DNA from: Brumimicrobium glaciale
Lineage (GTDB): Bacteria > Bacteroidota > Bacteroidia > Flavobacteriales_D > Crocinitomicaceae
Reading direction: 5' to 3'
Assembly: GCF_004152935.1 (NCBI RefSeq)
Contig: NZ_SETE01000005.1
Coordinates: 62,001 to 126,000, forward strand
Length of the DNA stretch: 64,000 nt
A program made the translations under genes and the position numbers. How positions within the stretch are numbered: the first letter of the stretch is position 1; each line of letters begins with the position of its first letter. This document shows positions 25,579 through 34,493 of the stretch, one piece after another. The notes below the pieces were generated by a model. The model made no database searches. It was not told the origin of the DNA and worked only from the letters and a program-made list of their open reading frames with translations.

Positions 25579-27420
25579 TTATTTTTTAATTACTCTTGTA
25601 ATTTGACTACCTGCTTTCAACATATAAACACCACTTGGTAATTTAGACATGTCGATTGTAGTATTGTTAGCATTAACTGATTTAGTTTGGATGATTTTTC
25701 CGAAAATATCAACTAACTGTACTGTCATTTCACCTTCAAATTTCTCGAATGATAAAGTAATGATATCTGAAGTTGGATTAGGGTAAGCTGTTAAATTGTT
25801 TTCCTCAATTACATTTGAATCATCAAGACCCAAAGTAACTTGCATACACTCAGAACCACGCATCACTTGACCACGAACTTCACCATTTGGATTGTCTGCA
25901 GTATGAACGTTAACATACATTTCGTTGTTTCTGAATTTCGTTTCAGCTGCTGCGTTCATTGGTGAAGCATCGTCAGCCGTAAGGTATCCGTAAGCTCCAT
26001 CATAAGAATTTGTACCTGCAAATAAACCAGATAAATCAAATTCTACTCCTCCATTCATTCCTGCTGCTGCATTGTGAATATGAGACGCTGTGATTGGTCC
26101 TGAAAGATCTTTAGCAACTAACATAACGTGTGCATTGTTTCTTTCTCTTGAAATAGTAATGATACCACCTCCACTAGCTGGAGTTGAAACACCTGGTACT
26201 TCTTGATCACCACTTAAGTTTACAGAGTAACCCTCACGAGCAACACGGTTAATTTGAGCTCTAATTTCACCATTTGGATTTGCTGCAGTATGTACATTTA
26301 AGTAGATATTACTTTCCAATAATTCGATAATTAAAGACTGTGTTAAAGCAGCTCCTGAGATTGTTCCTGAAATTCTGTTTCCAGTTACATCACCTGACAA
26401 GTCAACTACAACTGGACCATTCGCTCCTGCTGCTTCATTATGTAAATGCGCTCCCATGATTGCACCTGACAAACCTTCAACTTGTACAGAATAATCAATA
26501 GATGTAAAATCACTGTTTAAAGAAAACTGTGCAACTCCTGTAGCATTTGTTGTAACTGCTGGTACTTCTTGCATTCCTGAAAGTGCACCATCAAAAGCAA
26601 CTTGGTTATCATAATTCAATTGAGCTCTAATTTCACCATTTGGATTTGCAGCTGTATGAATATTAACATAGATATCATCTGCTTCTAAATTTGCAACAAA
26701 ACCAGGTATTGCTGAAACATCTGCAACTCCTATGATAGAATTACCCATTATAGATGGTGATAAATCAACTACTACTGCTCCGTTTGAACCTGCAGCACCT
26801 ACGTGTAAATGTGCTCCTCCAATTGTTCCACTCAATCCATCAGCTGTAATCCAATACATCAACTTTTTCTTGTCTAAAGAAAGATTGAAAACACCTAATC
26901 CACTTGCAGCTGTAACAACCAATGGCACTTCATTAAGTCCATTTAATTCTGCACGGTATGGGAAATCACTTTCCAATTTAACTTGACCTCTGATCTCACC
27001 ATTTGGATTAGCATCAGTATGTGCATTTACATAAATGTCACCTGTGATCATATCAGAAATTAAAGCAGATGTTAATGCTGCACCAGTAATTACTGTTTTC
27101 ACGTTACCGTTTACTAAAAATGGTGATAAATCAACCACTACTGCTCCGTTTGTTCCTGCTGCACCACTGTGTAAATGAATTCCATTAAGCATTGTTGGTG
27201 AACCTGCTGTATAGATAGAAATACATAAAGTATCTCTTGTTCCGTTTAAAACCATTGTTGCAACTCCTTGTCCTGTTGTTGTAACTGCTGGCACTTCTTG
27301 TTGACCGTTCATTCTAGCTGAGAAAGTAAGCTGATCACCCAAGTGTGCAGCGAAACTCATTGCTGAAGTTGAAAGTGTTAGAACTGCAGCTATTGCAATT
27401 TTTTGTAAATTTTTCATCAT
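25579..27420 (-). CDS. Four-CHRD-domain secreted protein with T9SS tail
   Basis: A 613-residue protein. The signal peptide ends near SFAA (residue 25). Four CHRD domains follow, at about 27-150, 152-270, 273-392 and 396-525. Each repeats the signature GxxEVPxVxT and GxHLHxGAAGxNG, then NPNGEIRGQ or NPNGEIRAQ. CHRD domains were named from chordin, where they occur in proteins controlling BMP signals; bacterial members have unknown function but are widely secreted. The C-terminal sorting domain starts at about 545 (LTAYPNPTSDIITLS). It lies downstream of the fasciclin gene on the same strand, with a hairpin between them. Confidence 0.9.
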   Translation of the reverse strand: MMKNLQKIAIAAVLTLSTSAMSFAAHLGDQLTFSARMNGQQEVPAVTTTGQGVATMVLNGTRDTLCISIYTAGSPTMLNGIHLHSGAAGTNGAVVVDLSPFLVNGNVKTVITGAALTSALISDMITGDIYVNAHTDANPNGEIRGQVKLESDFPYRAELNGLNEVPLVVTAASGLGVFNLSLDKKKLMYWITADGLSGTIGGAHLHVGAAGSNGAVVVDLSPSIMGNSIIGVADVSAIPGFVANLEADDIYVNIHTAANPNGEIRAQLNYDNQVAFDGALSGMQEVPAVTTNATGVAQFSLNSDFTSIDYSVQVEGLSGAIMGAHLHNEAAGANGPVVVDLSGDVTGNRISGTISGAALTQSLIIELLESNIYLNVHTAANPNGEIRAQINRVAREGYSVNLSGDQEVPGVSTPASGGGIITISRERNNAHVMLVAKDLSGPITASHIHNAAAGMNGGVEFDLSGLFAGTNSYDGAYGYLTADDASPMNAAAETKFRNNEMYVNVHTADNPNGEVRGQVMRGSECMQVTLGLDDSNVIEENNLTAYPNPTSDIITLSFEKFEGEMTVQLVDIFGKIIQTKSVNANNTTIDMSKLPSGVYMLKAGSQITRVIKK

Positions 27421-27445
27421 GTTAAATTTTAATTATTCAATTATA

Positions 27446-27480
27446 AGAGCCGATACCTTTTACCGGCTCTGGGCAAACTT
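27446..27480 (-). terminator. Hairpin between the fasciclin and CHRD genes
   Basis: A 7-bp GC-rich stem (AGAGCCG with CGGCTCT) closes a 21-nt loop, starting 4 bp after the fasciclin stop codon. Only TTATAA follows, so the hairpin is a weak or partial terminator or an mRNA-stability element that could set the ratio of the two products. Confidence 0.55.
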
Positions 27481-27483
27481 GTA

Positions 27484-28047
27484 TTACATTTTTGGTAAAA
27501 CTACTTTGTCAATTACGTGAATTACACCGTTTGATTGGTAAACATCGTAAGTAGTGATATTTGCTACACCTCCATTTTCATCTGTAAGTGTAATGTTGTG
27601 CTTTCCGTTCATTTGTGCAGTCAATGTTCCGCCTGCTACAGTTTTTAATTTTGCTGAACCTTTTCCTTTTTTAATTAATCCAGAGATTGCATCGAAATCA
27701 TAACTTCCAGCTACTACATGGTAAGTTAAAATTGTTGCCAATTTACTTTTGTTTGCTGGCTCTAATAAAGATGCTACTGTTCCTTCTGGTAAATTCTCGA
27801 ATGCATCATTAACTGGTGCAAATACTGTGAAAGGTCCTGCAGTTTGTAAAGTCGCTACTAAATCTGCTGCTTTAACCGCTGCTACTAATGTTGTGTGATC
27901 TTTAGAATTTACTGCATTTTCTACAATGTTTTTCTTTGGGAACATTTCCTCTCCACCAACTTTAACTGTTTCTTGTGCAAATGATGCTGTACTCATTAAG
28001 AATATTGATCCTGCAATTAATCCGATTGTTTTGAATGATTTTTTCAT
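27484..28047 (-). CDS. Secreted fasciclin-domain protein
   Basis: A 187-residue protein with a signal peptide (hydrophobic core TIGLIAGSIFLMSTA, cleavage near SFAQ, residue 25) and a single fasciclin (FAS1) domain at about 45-187. The H1 box is PFTVFAPVNDAFENLP and the H2 box is NGVIHVIDKVVLP. FAS1 domains mediate adhesion in many organisms; bacterial ones are secreted adhesion or quorum-linked proteins. The domain is complete. No sorting domain is present, so it stays periplasmic or is exported another way. It is the first gene of a two-gene unit with the CHRD protein, and both proteins look like extracellular matrix parts. Confidence 0.9.
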   Translation of the reverse strand: MKKSFKTIGLIAGSIFLMSTASFAQETVKVGGEEMFPKKNIVENAVNSKDHTTLVAAVKAADLVATLQTAGPFTVFAPVNDAFENLPEGTVASLLEPANKSKLATILTYHVVAGSYDFDAISGLIKKGKGSAKLKTVAGGTLTAQMNGKHNITLTDENGGVANITTYDVYQSNGVIHVIDKVVLPKM

Positions 28048-28533
28048 GTTTAATTTTTTTGCGTTTATTAATTAGTTATTGTTTGCCGAGACATACGCAC
28101 TGGATTGTGTTTTGGATTTTAAAAAATGTAATTAAATTGAAATTAAATCACTACACACTGATTATTAACTATTTAAAAGTGTGTTTTATTTTTAAATAAT
28201 TTTAAATAAAGTGGGATTCCTCCTTAATAAGGTGATTATAGTTGATGAAATCTGGATTGATTAGGAAGTTTGAAATAAGGAGTTACTGCTTTCGTGGTCT
28301 TTACTGCTATCTTATATACTAATTAGTGGTTGAAAAGGAAGCAGCGTGACTAGTTCTCTTAAAACCATACCAGGACAATCCCATAATCGCATACATTAAT
28401 TTAAGAATCAATAGAAGCCCTATTATTTTCAAATCTTGGATTATCTTCGGCTAGAATTTATTAAATTAGGTGCTTAAATAACTTGACACGTTTTTCACAA
28501 CTGGTCATTGATAATATTATAAAACAATAAAAT
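28048..28533. other. Divergent regulatory spacer, no gene
   Basis: This 486-bp spacer separates two divergent transcripts: the fasciclin-CHRD unit and fabV. I see no open frame of note, no convincing hairpin and no RNA gene. It is AT-rich with short A/T runs. Confidence 0.5.
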
Positions 28534-29724
28534 ATGATAATTGAACCAAGAACTCGCGGATTTATCTGTACAACAGCTCACCCAGAAGGATGCGAGCAAG
28601 GTGTATTAAATCAGATTGAATATATAAAATCAAAAGGGAAAATCGATAGTCCAAAAAAAGTCTTAGTAATAGGTGCCTCAACAGGATTTGGTATAGCTTC
28701 AAGAATTACGAGTGCTTTTGGCTCAGACGCTTCCACTATTGGAGTGTTTTTTGAAAAGCCGCCTTCTGAAGGAAGAACAGCTTCTTCTGGTTGGTACAAC
28801 ACAGCAGCTTTCGAAAAAGCAGCGCATAAGGCTGGTTTGTATGCAAAAAGTATTAATGGTGATGCTTTTTCCAATGAAATTAAAGAGCAAACAATTGCAT
28901 TAATCAAGAAAGACCTTGGTCAAATTGACTTGGTTGTTTATAGTCTAGCTTCACCAGTTAGAACTCATCCTGTAACGGGAGTTAAATATAAATCTTCTCT
29001 AAAACCAATTGGTGATGTCTACACAAATAAAACGGTAGACTTCCATACTGGAGAAGTTAAAGAAATTAGTATTGATCCTTCGGTAGAGGGAGATATTGAA
29101 AATACTGTCGCTGTAATGGGTGGTGAAGATTGGGAAATGTGGATTGATGCTTTGAAAAAAGAGAATTTACTTTCTGATGATTTTAAAACTGTTGCCTATT
29201 CATATATAGGACCAAAATTAACTGAACCTGTTTACAGAAACGGAACAATTGGAAGAGCAAAAGACCATTTAGAAGCAACTGCTTTTAAGATTACAGATAA
29301 ACTTAAAGACATTAGCGGAAAAGCATACATTTCTGTTAACAAAGCGCTTGTAACACAATCTAGCTCTGCGATTCCTGTTATCCCTTTGTACATGTCTTTA
29401 TTGTACCGAGTTATGAAAGACAACAATGTTCATGAAGGTTGTATTGAACAAATACAAAGATTGTACACTGAAAGATTATTCTTGGATGAAGTTCCAACGG
29501 ATAATGAAGGAAGAATACGCATCGATGATTTAGAAATGCGTGCTGACATTCAAGAAAAAGTAGCTGAACTTTGGGAAAAAGTTACTACTGAAAATTTAAT
29601 GTCCATTGGAGATTTACAAGGATATAGAAATGAATTCTTTCATCTTTTCGGATTTAATTATGATGAAATAGATTATACAAAAGAAACGGAAGAAGTAGTT
29701 GACATTGCTGGATTACAAGATTAA
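28534..29724 (+). CDS. fabV: Enoyl-ACP (trans-2-enoyl-CoA) reductase FabV
   Basis: A 396-residue protein matching the length of FabV. The N-terminal sequence MIIEPRTRGFICTTAHPEGC and the NAD-binding motif GASTGFGIASR (48-58) identify the family. The Y-x8-K catalytic motif is Tyr234 (YRNGTIGRAK) with Lys243. It reduces the enoyl double bond in the last step of each fatty-acid elongation cycle, using NADH. FabV is also known for low sensitivity to triclosan. The last 83 bp of this gene are repeated 1,192 bp downstream, and the last residues read AGLQD here against AGLQ in the second copy, so the present 3' end may have come with an inserted segment. Confidence 0.95.
   Translation: MIIEPRTRGFICTTAHPEGCEQGVLNQIEYIKSKGKIDSPKKVLVIGASTGFGIASRITSAFGSDASTIGVFFEKPPSEGRTASSGWYNTAAFEKAAHKAGLYAKSINGDAFSNEIKEQTIALIKKDLGQIDLVVYSLASPVRTHPVTGVKYKSSLKPIGDVYTNKTVDFHTGEVKEISIDPSVEGDIENTVAVMGGEDWEMWIDALKKENLLSDDFKTVAYSYIGPKLTEPVYRNGTIGRAKDHLEATAFKITDKLKDISGKAYISVNKALVTQSSSAIPVIPLYMSLLYRVMKDNNVHEGCIEQIQRLYTERLFLDEVPTDNEGRIRIDDLEMRADIQEKVAELWEKVTTENLMSIGDLQGYRNEFFHLFGFNYDEIDYTKETEEVVDIAGLQD
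29636..29718 (+). repeat. Direct repeat copy 1, 3' end of fabV
   Basis: This 83-bp sequence is the functional last part of fabV. A copy with 82 of 83 identical bases lies at 30828-30910 in the same orientation. The stop codon lies just past the repeat. Confidence 0.9.
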
Positions 29725-29841
29725 TTACGGATTATAAATTACGAATTGGGAATTTTCCACTTTAAAAGCAAGCAATTTGGTAACTTCGAAATTGAAGATA
29801 ATTTTAAAGGGATTTAATCAATTGACCAACGGTAATTTCAG

Positions 29842-29876
29842 AAAAGCACCTTTATTCATCATTTTGGTGCTTTTTT
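29842..29876 (+). terminator. Terminator after fabV
   Basis: A 9-bp stem (AAAAGCACC with GGTGCTTTT) closes a 15-nt loop and is followed by T residues. It lies about 120 bp past the fabV stop codon. Confidence 0.75.
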
Positions 29877-29975
29877 ATTTTTCATTGTGTTTTTTAAAGT
29901 TCAATCAATCAGTTTTCATATATTTATATGTTTATACCATTAAATTTATCAGAACTTAAATATAAAACCTAACTC

Positions 29976-30506
29976 TTGAATAATATTCATGCATACAAAT
30001 TTCAAGTTTTAAATAAAGATTCATTAAGCACTCAATTTATTTTTGAAAGTAAAGGTGAGAGAACTATCGTGAAAGCCATAGAATATAGCTTTATTAGAAA
30101 TATTTCAGGTAGAAAAGTTTACAATTTAGGATTTGGAGATTTCAATGAAAAAAATGGCATGCTAATAGATGACATTAATAGTAATAATGGAGACATGCGA
30201 AAAGTATTAAATACGATTCCAAAATTTTTCGCACTTAATAACGAAGCTGCAATTTGGGTACAAGGAAGCGACAGTGCAGAGGACTTTAGAGCTAAATGTG
30301 AAATTAAATGCAAAAAGAAATGTGATGAAATTTGTAAAAATCATAACAGGAGAATAAAAGCATATAAATATTATGTCGACAAAAATTTCGTTCAATTGAG
30401 TAAAGAGTACATCTTTTTTGGTTTCACAAGTGGAAAAAATCCTGACTTTGTGCAGTATATTCCCAATAGTGAATATATAGGAATTTTGGTGTATAAGAAA
30501 AAATGA
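29976..30506 (+). CDS. DUF6934-like protein
   Basis: A 176-residue protein starting at TTG. It contains the region FGDFNEKNGMLIDDINSNNG (about 48-67), then ALNNEAAIWVQGSDS, then a lysine- and cysteine-rich stretch, and an ending with IFFGFTSGKNPDFVQ and GILVYKKK. This pattern resembles the DUF6934 proteins found in Bacteroidota next to a small partner gene. The function is unknown; a role as the toxin of a small toxin-antitoxin pair is my inference from context. Cys residues cluster as KCKKKCDEIC at about 110-119. It lies in the segment between the two fabV-end repeats. Confidence 0.6.
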   Translation: MNNIHAYKFQVLNKDSLSTQFIFESKGERTIVKAIEYSFIRNISGRKVYNLGFGDFNEKNGMLIDDINSNNGDMRKVLNTIPKFFALNNEAAIWVQGSDSAEDFRAKCEIKCKKKCDEICKNHNRRIKAYKYYVDKNFVQLSKEYIFFGFTSGKNPDFVQYIPNSEYIGILVYKKK

Positions 30507-30572
30507 ATTATCTTTGTCTAGTTGAATGTTTAATGAATTTATACATTATTCAAATTTAACTTTTGAAAAAAA

Positions 30573-30743
30573 ATGGAACAAGAAAAACAAATACGTAAAT
30601 CTCAAAAAGCTATTTCAATGTCAAAAGCGACTAAAGAAAGACTAGCTAAAGTTGCCTTAGAATTAAAAGGAAAAGAGTTGTTTCCACAAAAAGTAGAACA
30701 AGCAAAGAGAACATTGAGTAAGATTAAATCACTTCCTATTTAA
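30573..30743 (+). CDS. Small basic protein, possible antitoxin partner
   Basis: An open frame of 56 codons, MEQEKQIRKSQKAISMSKAT and onward, highly charged and helical, with LAKVALELKGKELFPQ in the middle. It starts 66 bp after the DUF6934-like gene on the same strand. Its size and charge fit an antitoxin or small DNA-binding protein. No family is named. Being short, it is a likely but unproven gene. Confidence 0.55.
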   Translation: MEQEKQIRKSQKAISMSKATKERLAKVALELKGKELFPQKVEQAKRTLSKIKSLPI

Positions 30744-30827
30744 TAACGACTATTATTTCATTCTTATTAAATCTTAATCATGAAAAAAAATATAGAATGA
30801 ATTTAATTAAATATTTTCTACTATTTC

Positions 30828-30910
30828 TCTTTCATCTTTTCGGATTTAATTATGATGAAATAGATTATACAAAAGAAACGGAAGAAGTAGTTGACATTGC
30901 TGGATTGCAA
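30828..30910 (+). repeat. Direct repeat copy 2, detached 3' end of fabV
   Basis: The 83-bp copy keeps the fabV reading (HLFGFNYDEIDYT and onward) and ends AGLQ followed directly by a TAG stop. It lies just before the hairpin at 30942-30980, which looks like the original terminator of fabV. The copy has no start codon and is not a gene by itself. Confidence 0.9.
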
Positions 30911-30941
30911 TAGATAATATTGAACTAAAAATACATTAAAA

Positions 30942-30980
30942 AAAGTGCTTAAGGAAATACATTCTTTAAGCACTTTTATT
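30942..30980. terminator. Terminator beyond detached fabV end, bidirectional
   Basis: An 11-bp stem (AAAGTGCTTAA with TTAAGCACTTT) closes a 13-nt loop. It is 31 bp after the second copy of the fabV 3' end and also 38 bp past the stop codon of the minus-strand gene at 31018. Confidence 0.85.
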
Positions 30981-31017
30981 AATTTAACGGAATTAGTAAG
31001 TTATATAGACAACTTGC

Positions 31018-32511
31018 TTAGTAATCGAAATTATAATAAGAAATCATCTTGTTTTTATAAATTAGTACAGATAGTCTGCCTGCTTCATTTTTCAAAACGT
31101 TGAATGATTCAACTTTTTTAATTTTCCCCATTTCGGATTCAATTGGCTCTGATTCTGTGATTAACGCTTCTGTAGTAATATCTGCAATTCCAACCCTTAC
31201 TTTATTTCTATAACCTTCAATAATTGTATAAACCATAGCTGGATTTCCATCACTATTTTCTACCCAGAACTGATAATTACTGATATTTTTACTTTTAAAC
31301 ATACTTGCATACGTATTAACATTAGTAACCATTCCTTCAACAACAATTTTGTTCTCCTCTTTGGTTACAAATTTAATTTTATCTAAACCCAAATCCTTAT
31401 TGAATTTTAAAATTATAAAGTCACCCATCAAGAAAGCAGTATTCACTGTTATTGAACCTCCTGCTCCACCACCACCAACATTGATAGAACCGCCTAATGA
31501 TGGACGTAAACGAATAGTTTCTGTAATCAGATAAAAACCGTCATCTGTTTTAACTACATCGTTCACAATAAATTGAGGGGCATCCTTAACGTTCAATTGC
31601 TCTTCGGTCATTAAGTCTTTTGCAACTGGAATAATATCCATCTCAAAACTCACTTCTTCTTTCATTACAATATCACCATTTGGAGAAAATCCAATTCCGA
31701 AAACACCTTCTGGCTTCACTTTACCTTCTTCAGGATATGAACCAAAAATGTAAGTATTTTCATCGTCGAGCAATATTTTATTTGGGTAATAATAAAAGTT
31801 ATTTGCAAAAACTTCATCAAAAACAACTTCTCCAGAATTATCTAATCGAATCATGTTTTGACTATAATTCTCTATAGACATCCCTTTTCCAGAAGTATAA
31901 ACTACAGCAACGCCGTTTTCAGTAGAAAGAATATCGGTAACAGATATGGCCTTTCCTTTCTCAAATGTTTTGGTCCATAATTTATTCATCTCATTATCAA
32001 CCATAATGATTTCGATTGTTGATTCTGCTGACATCAATTTATGTCTGATTGTATTTGAAATAACAAATCCATTCGGCGACTTGTAAATTTTTGAATCATA
32101 TAGCTTGCCTTTCTCCAAATCTAATTTCCCAGCAATAGATCCATTTTTATCAAAACTATAAACAACATGTTTCTTCTCTTTTAGATCACCGAAAGAAATG
32201 GCCAAATGAGAATCATTACTCTCAGAGTGAATAACATCTGCTCTTTTAGAAAGTTGAATTTTATCCTTTCCTATTGTGTTGTAATCGTAATCTACGAAAT
32301 TTACTGTGTAATTTCTAAATTTTCCTTTTTCACCATCTGCCTGATAAACACTATAAAACCCGATTTTATCAACATCGCCAGCTCCCTCAAAAATTTTCAC
32401 ATCATCAATTGTTAAATCTTGAGCAAATGAAATATTAGAGAGTACTGCCATCCCAAAAAGGAATAATCCTTGCTTAATAAACGTTTTTGTTTTCATTCTG
32501 TTTGTTTTCAT
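31018..32511 (-). CDS. Secreted protein of unknown function
   Basis: A 497-residue exported protein with a signal peptide ending near SFAQ (about residue 31). The mature part is rich in repeated short strand patterns, for example VVYSFDKNGSIAGKL and DNSGEVVFDE, of the kind seen in beta-propeller proteins. A low-complexity glycine run (GGSINVGGGGAGGS) sits at about residues 340-355. No catalytic motif or sorting domain is visible. The family may be DUF6770 or related, but I am not sure. The start may be Met1 or Met6, five codons apart. It is read toward the terminator at 30942. Confidence 0.6.
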   Translation of the reverse strand: MKTNRMKTKTFIKQGLFLFGMAVLSNISFAQDLTIDDVKIFEGAGDVDKIGFYSVYQADGEKGKFRNYTVNFVDYDYNTIGKDKIQLSKRADVIHSESNDSHLAISFGDLKEKKHVVYSFDKNGSIAGKLDLEKGKLYDSKIYKSPNGFVISNTIRHKLMSAESTIEIIMVDNEMNKLWTKTFEKGKAISVTDILSTENGVAVVYTSGKGMSIENYSQNMIRLDNSGEVVFDEVFANNFYYYPNKILLDDENTYIFGSYPEEGKVKPEGVFGIGFSPNGDIVMKEEVSFEMDIIPVAKDLMTEEQLNVKDAPQFIVNDVVKTDDGFYLITETIRLRPSLGGSINVGGGGAGGSITVNTAFLMGDFIILKFNKDLGLDKIKFVTKEENKIVVEGMVTNVNTYASMFKSKNISNYQFWVENSDGNPAMVYTIIEGYRNKVRVGIADITTEALITESEPIESEMGKIKKVESFNVLKNEAGRLSVLIYKNKMISYYNFDY

Positions 32512-32804
32512 AAGTAATATTTAATGGCACAATATAATAAATTACAAGTACACACAAGACTGCTTATTGCTATTAATAATTGAATCAAAAACATCTCATT
32601 CATAATTTATTGAAAATATCAAAAACAGAATAGTATATTTGATTGAATTATATCTTCATTCCGAATAATTCTTAAAAACAATTATTCTAAACATTTGTTA
32701 TTATAGGGTAGAAATTAAAATCTGCAAGGAGAACGAAACTCATTTCAAAAAATAGGGCGGAATCAGAAAAGCCTCATGAGTAAGGAAAATTTAATTTATT
32801 AATT

Positions 32805-33140
32805 ATGGATAACTTTACACATGTAGTACAATTAGCAATCGCAATATCAGTTGCTTTCGTATGGATTCTTAGATTTCATAACGTAGAAAAAGAATTTAAT
32901 CAATTTGGATTAAGTTTGGTCACAAGAAGTTTTGTTGGTTTTTCTAAAACTGTTTTGTCAACATTGCTTGTCGTTGGAATTTGGTATCCAGAATTGGTTT
33001 TCATTCCCGCTGTTCTAATGGCATTTTTTATGTTATCAGCACAATTTTTTCACTTCAAAATAAAGAATCCATTCATCAAGCATTTACCATCACTTATTCT
33101 ATTGATTTTAAGTCTTTATGTAGCCTATCAATCATACTAA
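32805..33140 (+). CDS. DoxX-like small membrane protein
   Basis: A 111-residue protein with four hydrophobic helices at about 8-22, 45-60, 63-80 and 93-108. The layout is typical of the DoxX-like family, small four-helix membrane proteins proposed to work with quinones or oxygen defence. The gene ends 9 bp before a similar small membrane protein gene, so the two form an operon. The DoxX call is by topology and general resemblance only. Confidence 0.65.
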   Translation: MDNFTHVVQLAIAISVAFVWILRFHNVEKEFNQFGLSLVTRSFVGFSKTVLSTLLVVGIWYPELVFIPAVLMAFFMLSAQFFHFKIKNPFIKHLPSLILLILSLYVAYQSY

Positions 33141-33149
33141 AATTTAGAA

Positions 33150-33488
33150 ATGGACATTATTACAATTTGCATTCTAATCTCTAGTTTGTCGTTTTTTGCT
33201 TACACCCTATTCTACTTTACTTCTACCAAAATGAAGGGAGAATTTGAGCGGTTCAAACTAGAGAAATTTGGTTTAATAGTCATTGTCCTGCAATTTTTAG
33301 GAGCATCTGGTTTACTGCTTGGACTAAAGTTCAATCTACTTTTAATTTTGTCTTCTCTAGGTCTGGCACTACTCATGTTTTTTGGAGTGATTGTAAGATT
33401 GAGGTTAAAAGATGGCCTTAAGGTTTCCACACCCGCTCTTTTCTATATGATTTTGAATGCTGTGATTTTTGTGTACGCTATTAAATAG
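33150..33488 (+). CDS. DoxX-like small membrane protein, second of pair
   Basis: A 112-residue protein with four hydrophobic helices at about 3-22, 38-55, 62-80 and 95-110. It has the same length and topology as the gene 9 bp upstream, so the two probably arose by duplication and may act as one complex. No catalytic residues stand out. Confidence 0.65.
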   Translation: MDIITICILISSLSFFAYTLFYFTSTKMKGEFERFKLEKFGLIVIVLQFLGASGLLLGLKFNLLLILSSLGLALLMFFGVIVRLRLKDGLKVSTPALFYMILNAVIFVYAIK

Positions 33489-33720
33489 AGAATTACGAAT
33501 TAAAGAATTACGAATTGTGTATAATAATCAGTTATGGATTATTGGAATTATGAATTACAGGGTTTGTTAAAAATCGTTGGGTAATTTCAAGATTCATTAA
33601 ATAATTCAACTACTATTCCTTAAACTCGTTCATTTGATTAATTTCGAAGTTAGATTATAATTTAAAAAACGTTACAAATAAGGCTAGCTTAGTCTATTAC
33701 TTTTAGAAGCCAATTATGAA

Positions 33721-34356
33721 ATGTTCAAACGCATGAAATCATCAAAATACTTTCTATTATTAATTCTTATTTGGATCATCAATCCTACTCAAGCTCAAAT
33801 AAAGCATTATGATTTCAACATTCTAGCTTATGGTGGAATTGGATTTGGCGTGATGGAAAATGATTCGGATCCCAACTACAATATGAACAGCAATAGCGCT
33901 GATATATTATTAAAATATAGGGTCACCCAGAAATTAGGAATAGCTACAGGTATTGGTTTAAATGAATTGTCAGGTGATGGTTTTAACATAAATGGAAATT
34001 TTCATCATGAAAGAAAGTTGCTCAAAATTCCATTACTGGCTATTCTCGATTACACAATTTCTGATCATTTCAGCATTATTCCCAATCTCGGAGTATATGC
34101 CAACTACATTTTTGAAGATGAATATCGTTTTCTAAATTCCACTCATAAAAACATCTTTGAAGAATGGAATTTCGGAGCACAATTAGGTGTCGGACTTATC
34201 TTTGAATTATACACAAATTTTCATCTCGGATTTAACTACGGATTACAATATGATTTGAGCAAATTCTCATCAAGCAATAAGCAATTGATCATCAATGATA
34301 AACAAAAACTGGGCAGAATGAACTCGCTTGGGATTGTTTTGGTGATGGAGTTGTAA
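33721..34356 (+). CDS. Outer-membrane beta-barrel protein
   Basis: A 211-residue protein with a signal peptide ending at PTQAQ (about residue 26). It consists of amphipathic beta strands separated by loops, with the strands YGGIGFGVM, RVTQKLGIATGIGLN, IPLLAILDYTISDHFSIIP and a last strand LGIVLVMEL. It fits the porin-like outer-membrane beta-barrel group of Bacteroidota, like PorT. Function is unknown. The ATG at 33721 could be replaced by a second ATG four codons later. The spacer before it contains AATTACGAATT repeats. Confidence 0.7.
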   Translation: MFKRMKSSKYFLLLILIWIINPTQAQIKHYDFNILAYGGIGFGVMENDSDPNYNMNSNSADILLKYRVTQKLGIATGIGLNELSGDGFNINGNFHHERKLLKIPLLAILDYTISDHFSIIPNLGVYANYIFEDEYRFLNSTHKNIFEEWNFGAQLGVGLIFELYTNFHLGFNYGLQYDLSKFSSSNKQLIINDKQKLGRMNSLGIVLVMEL

Positions 34357-34493
34357 GAAAGTTGAAAAACTTATAAATCTATTTTTATTTGAACAATAAG
34401 AAAATTGTTTTTTTTGTTTTTTCACCTTAACTTAGTCAACACTTATAACTAACATTACCAATAGTTTAAAAAACTAATAAAACACAACTCACT

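Noticed and set aside
29777-29959. A 60-codon hydrophobic open frame after fabV
   Set aside because: It runs through the fabV terminator hairpin and lacks a good start; chance frame.
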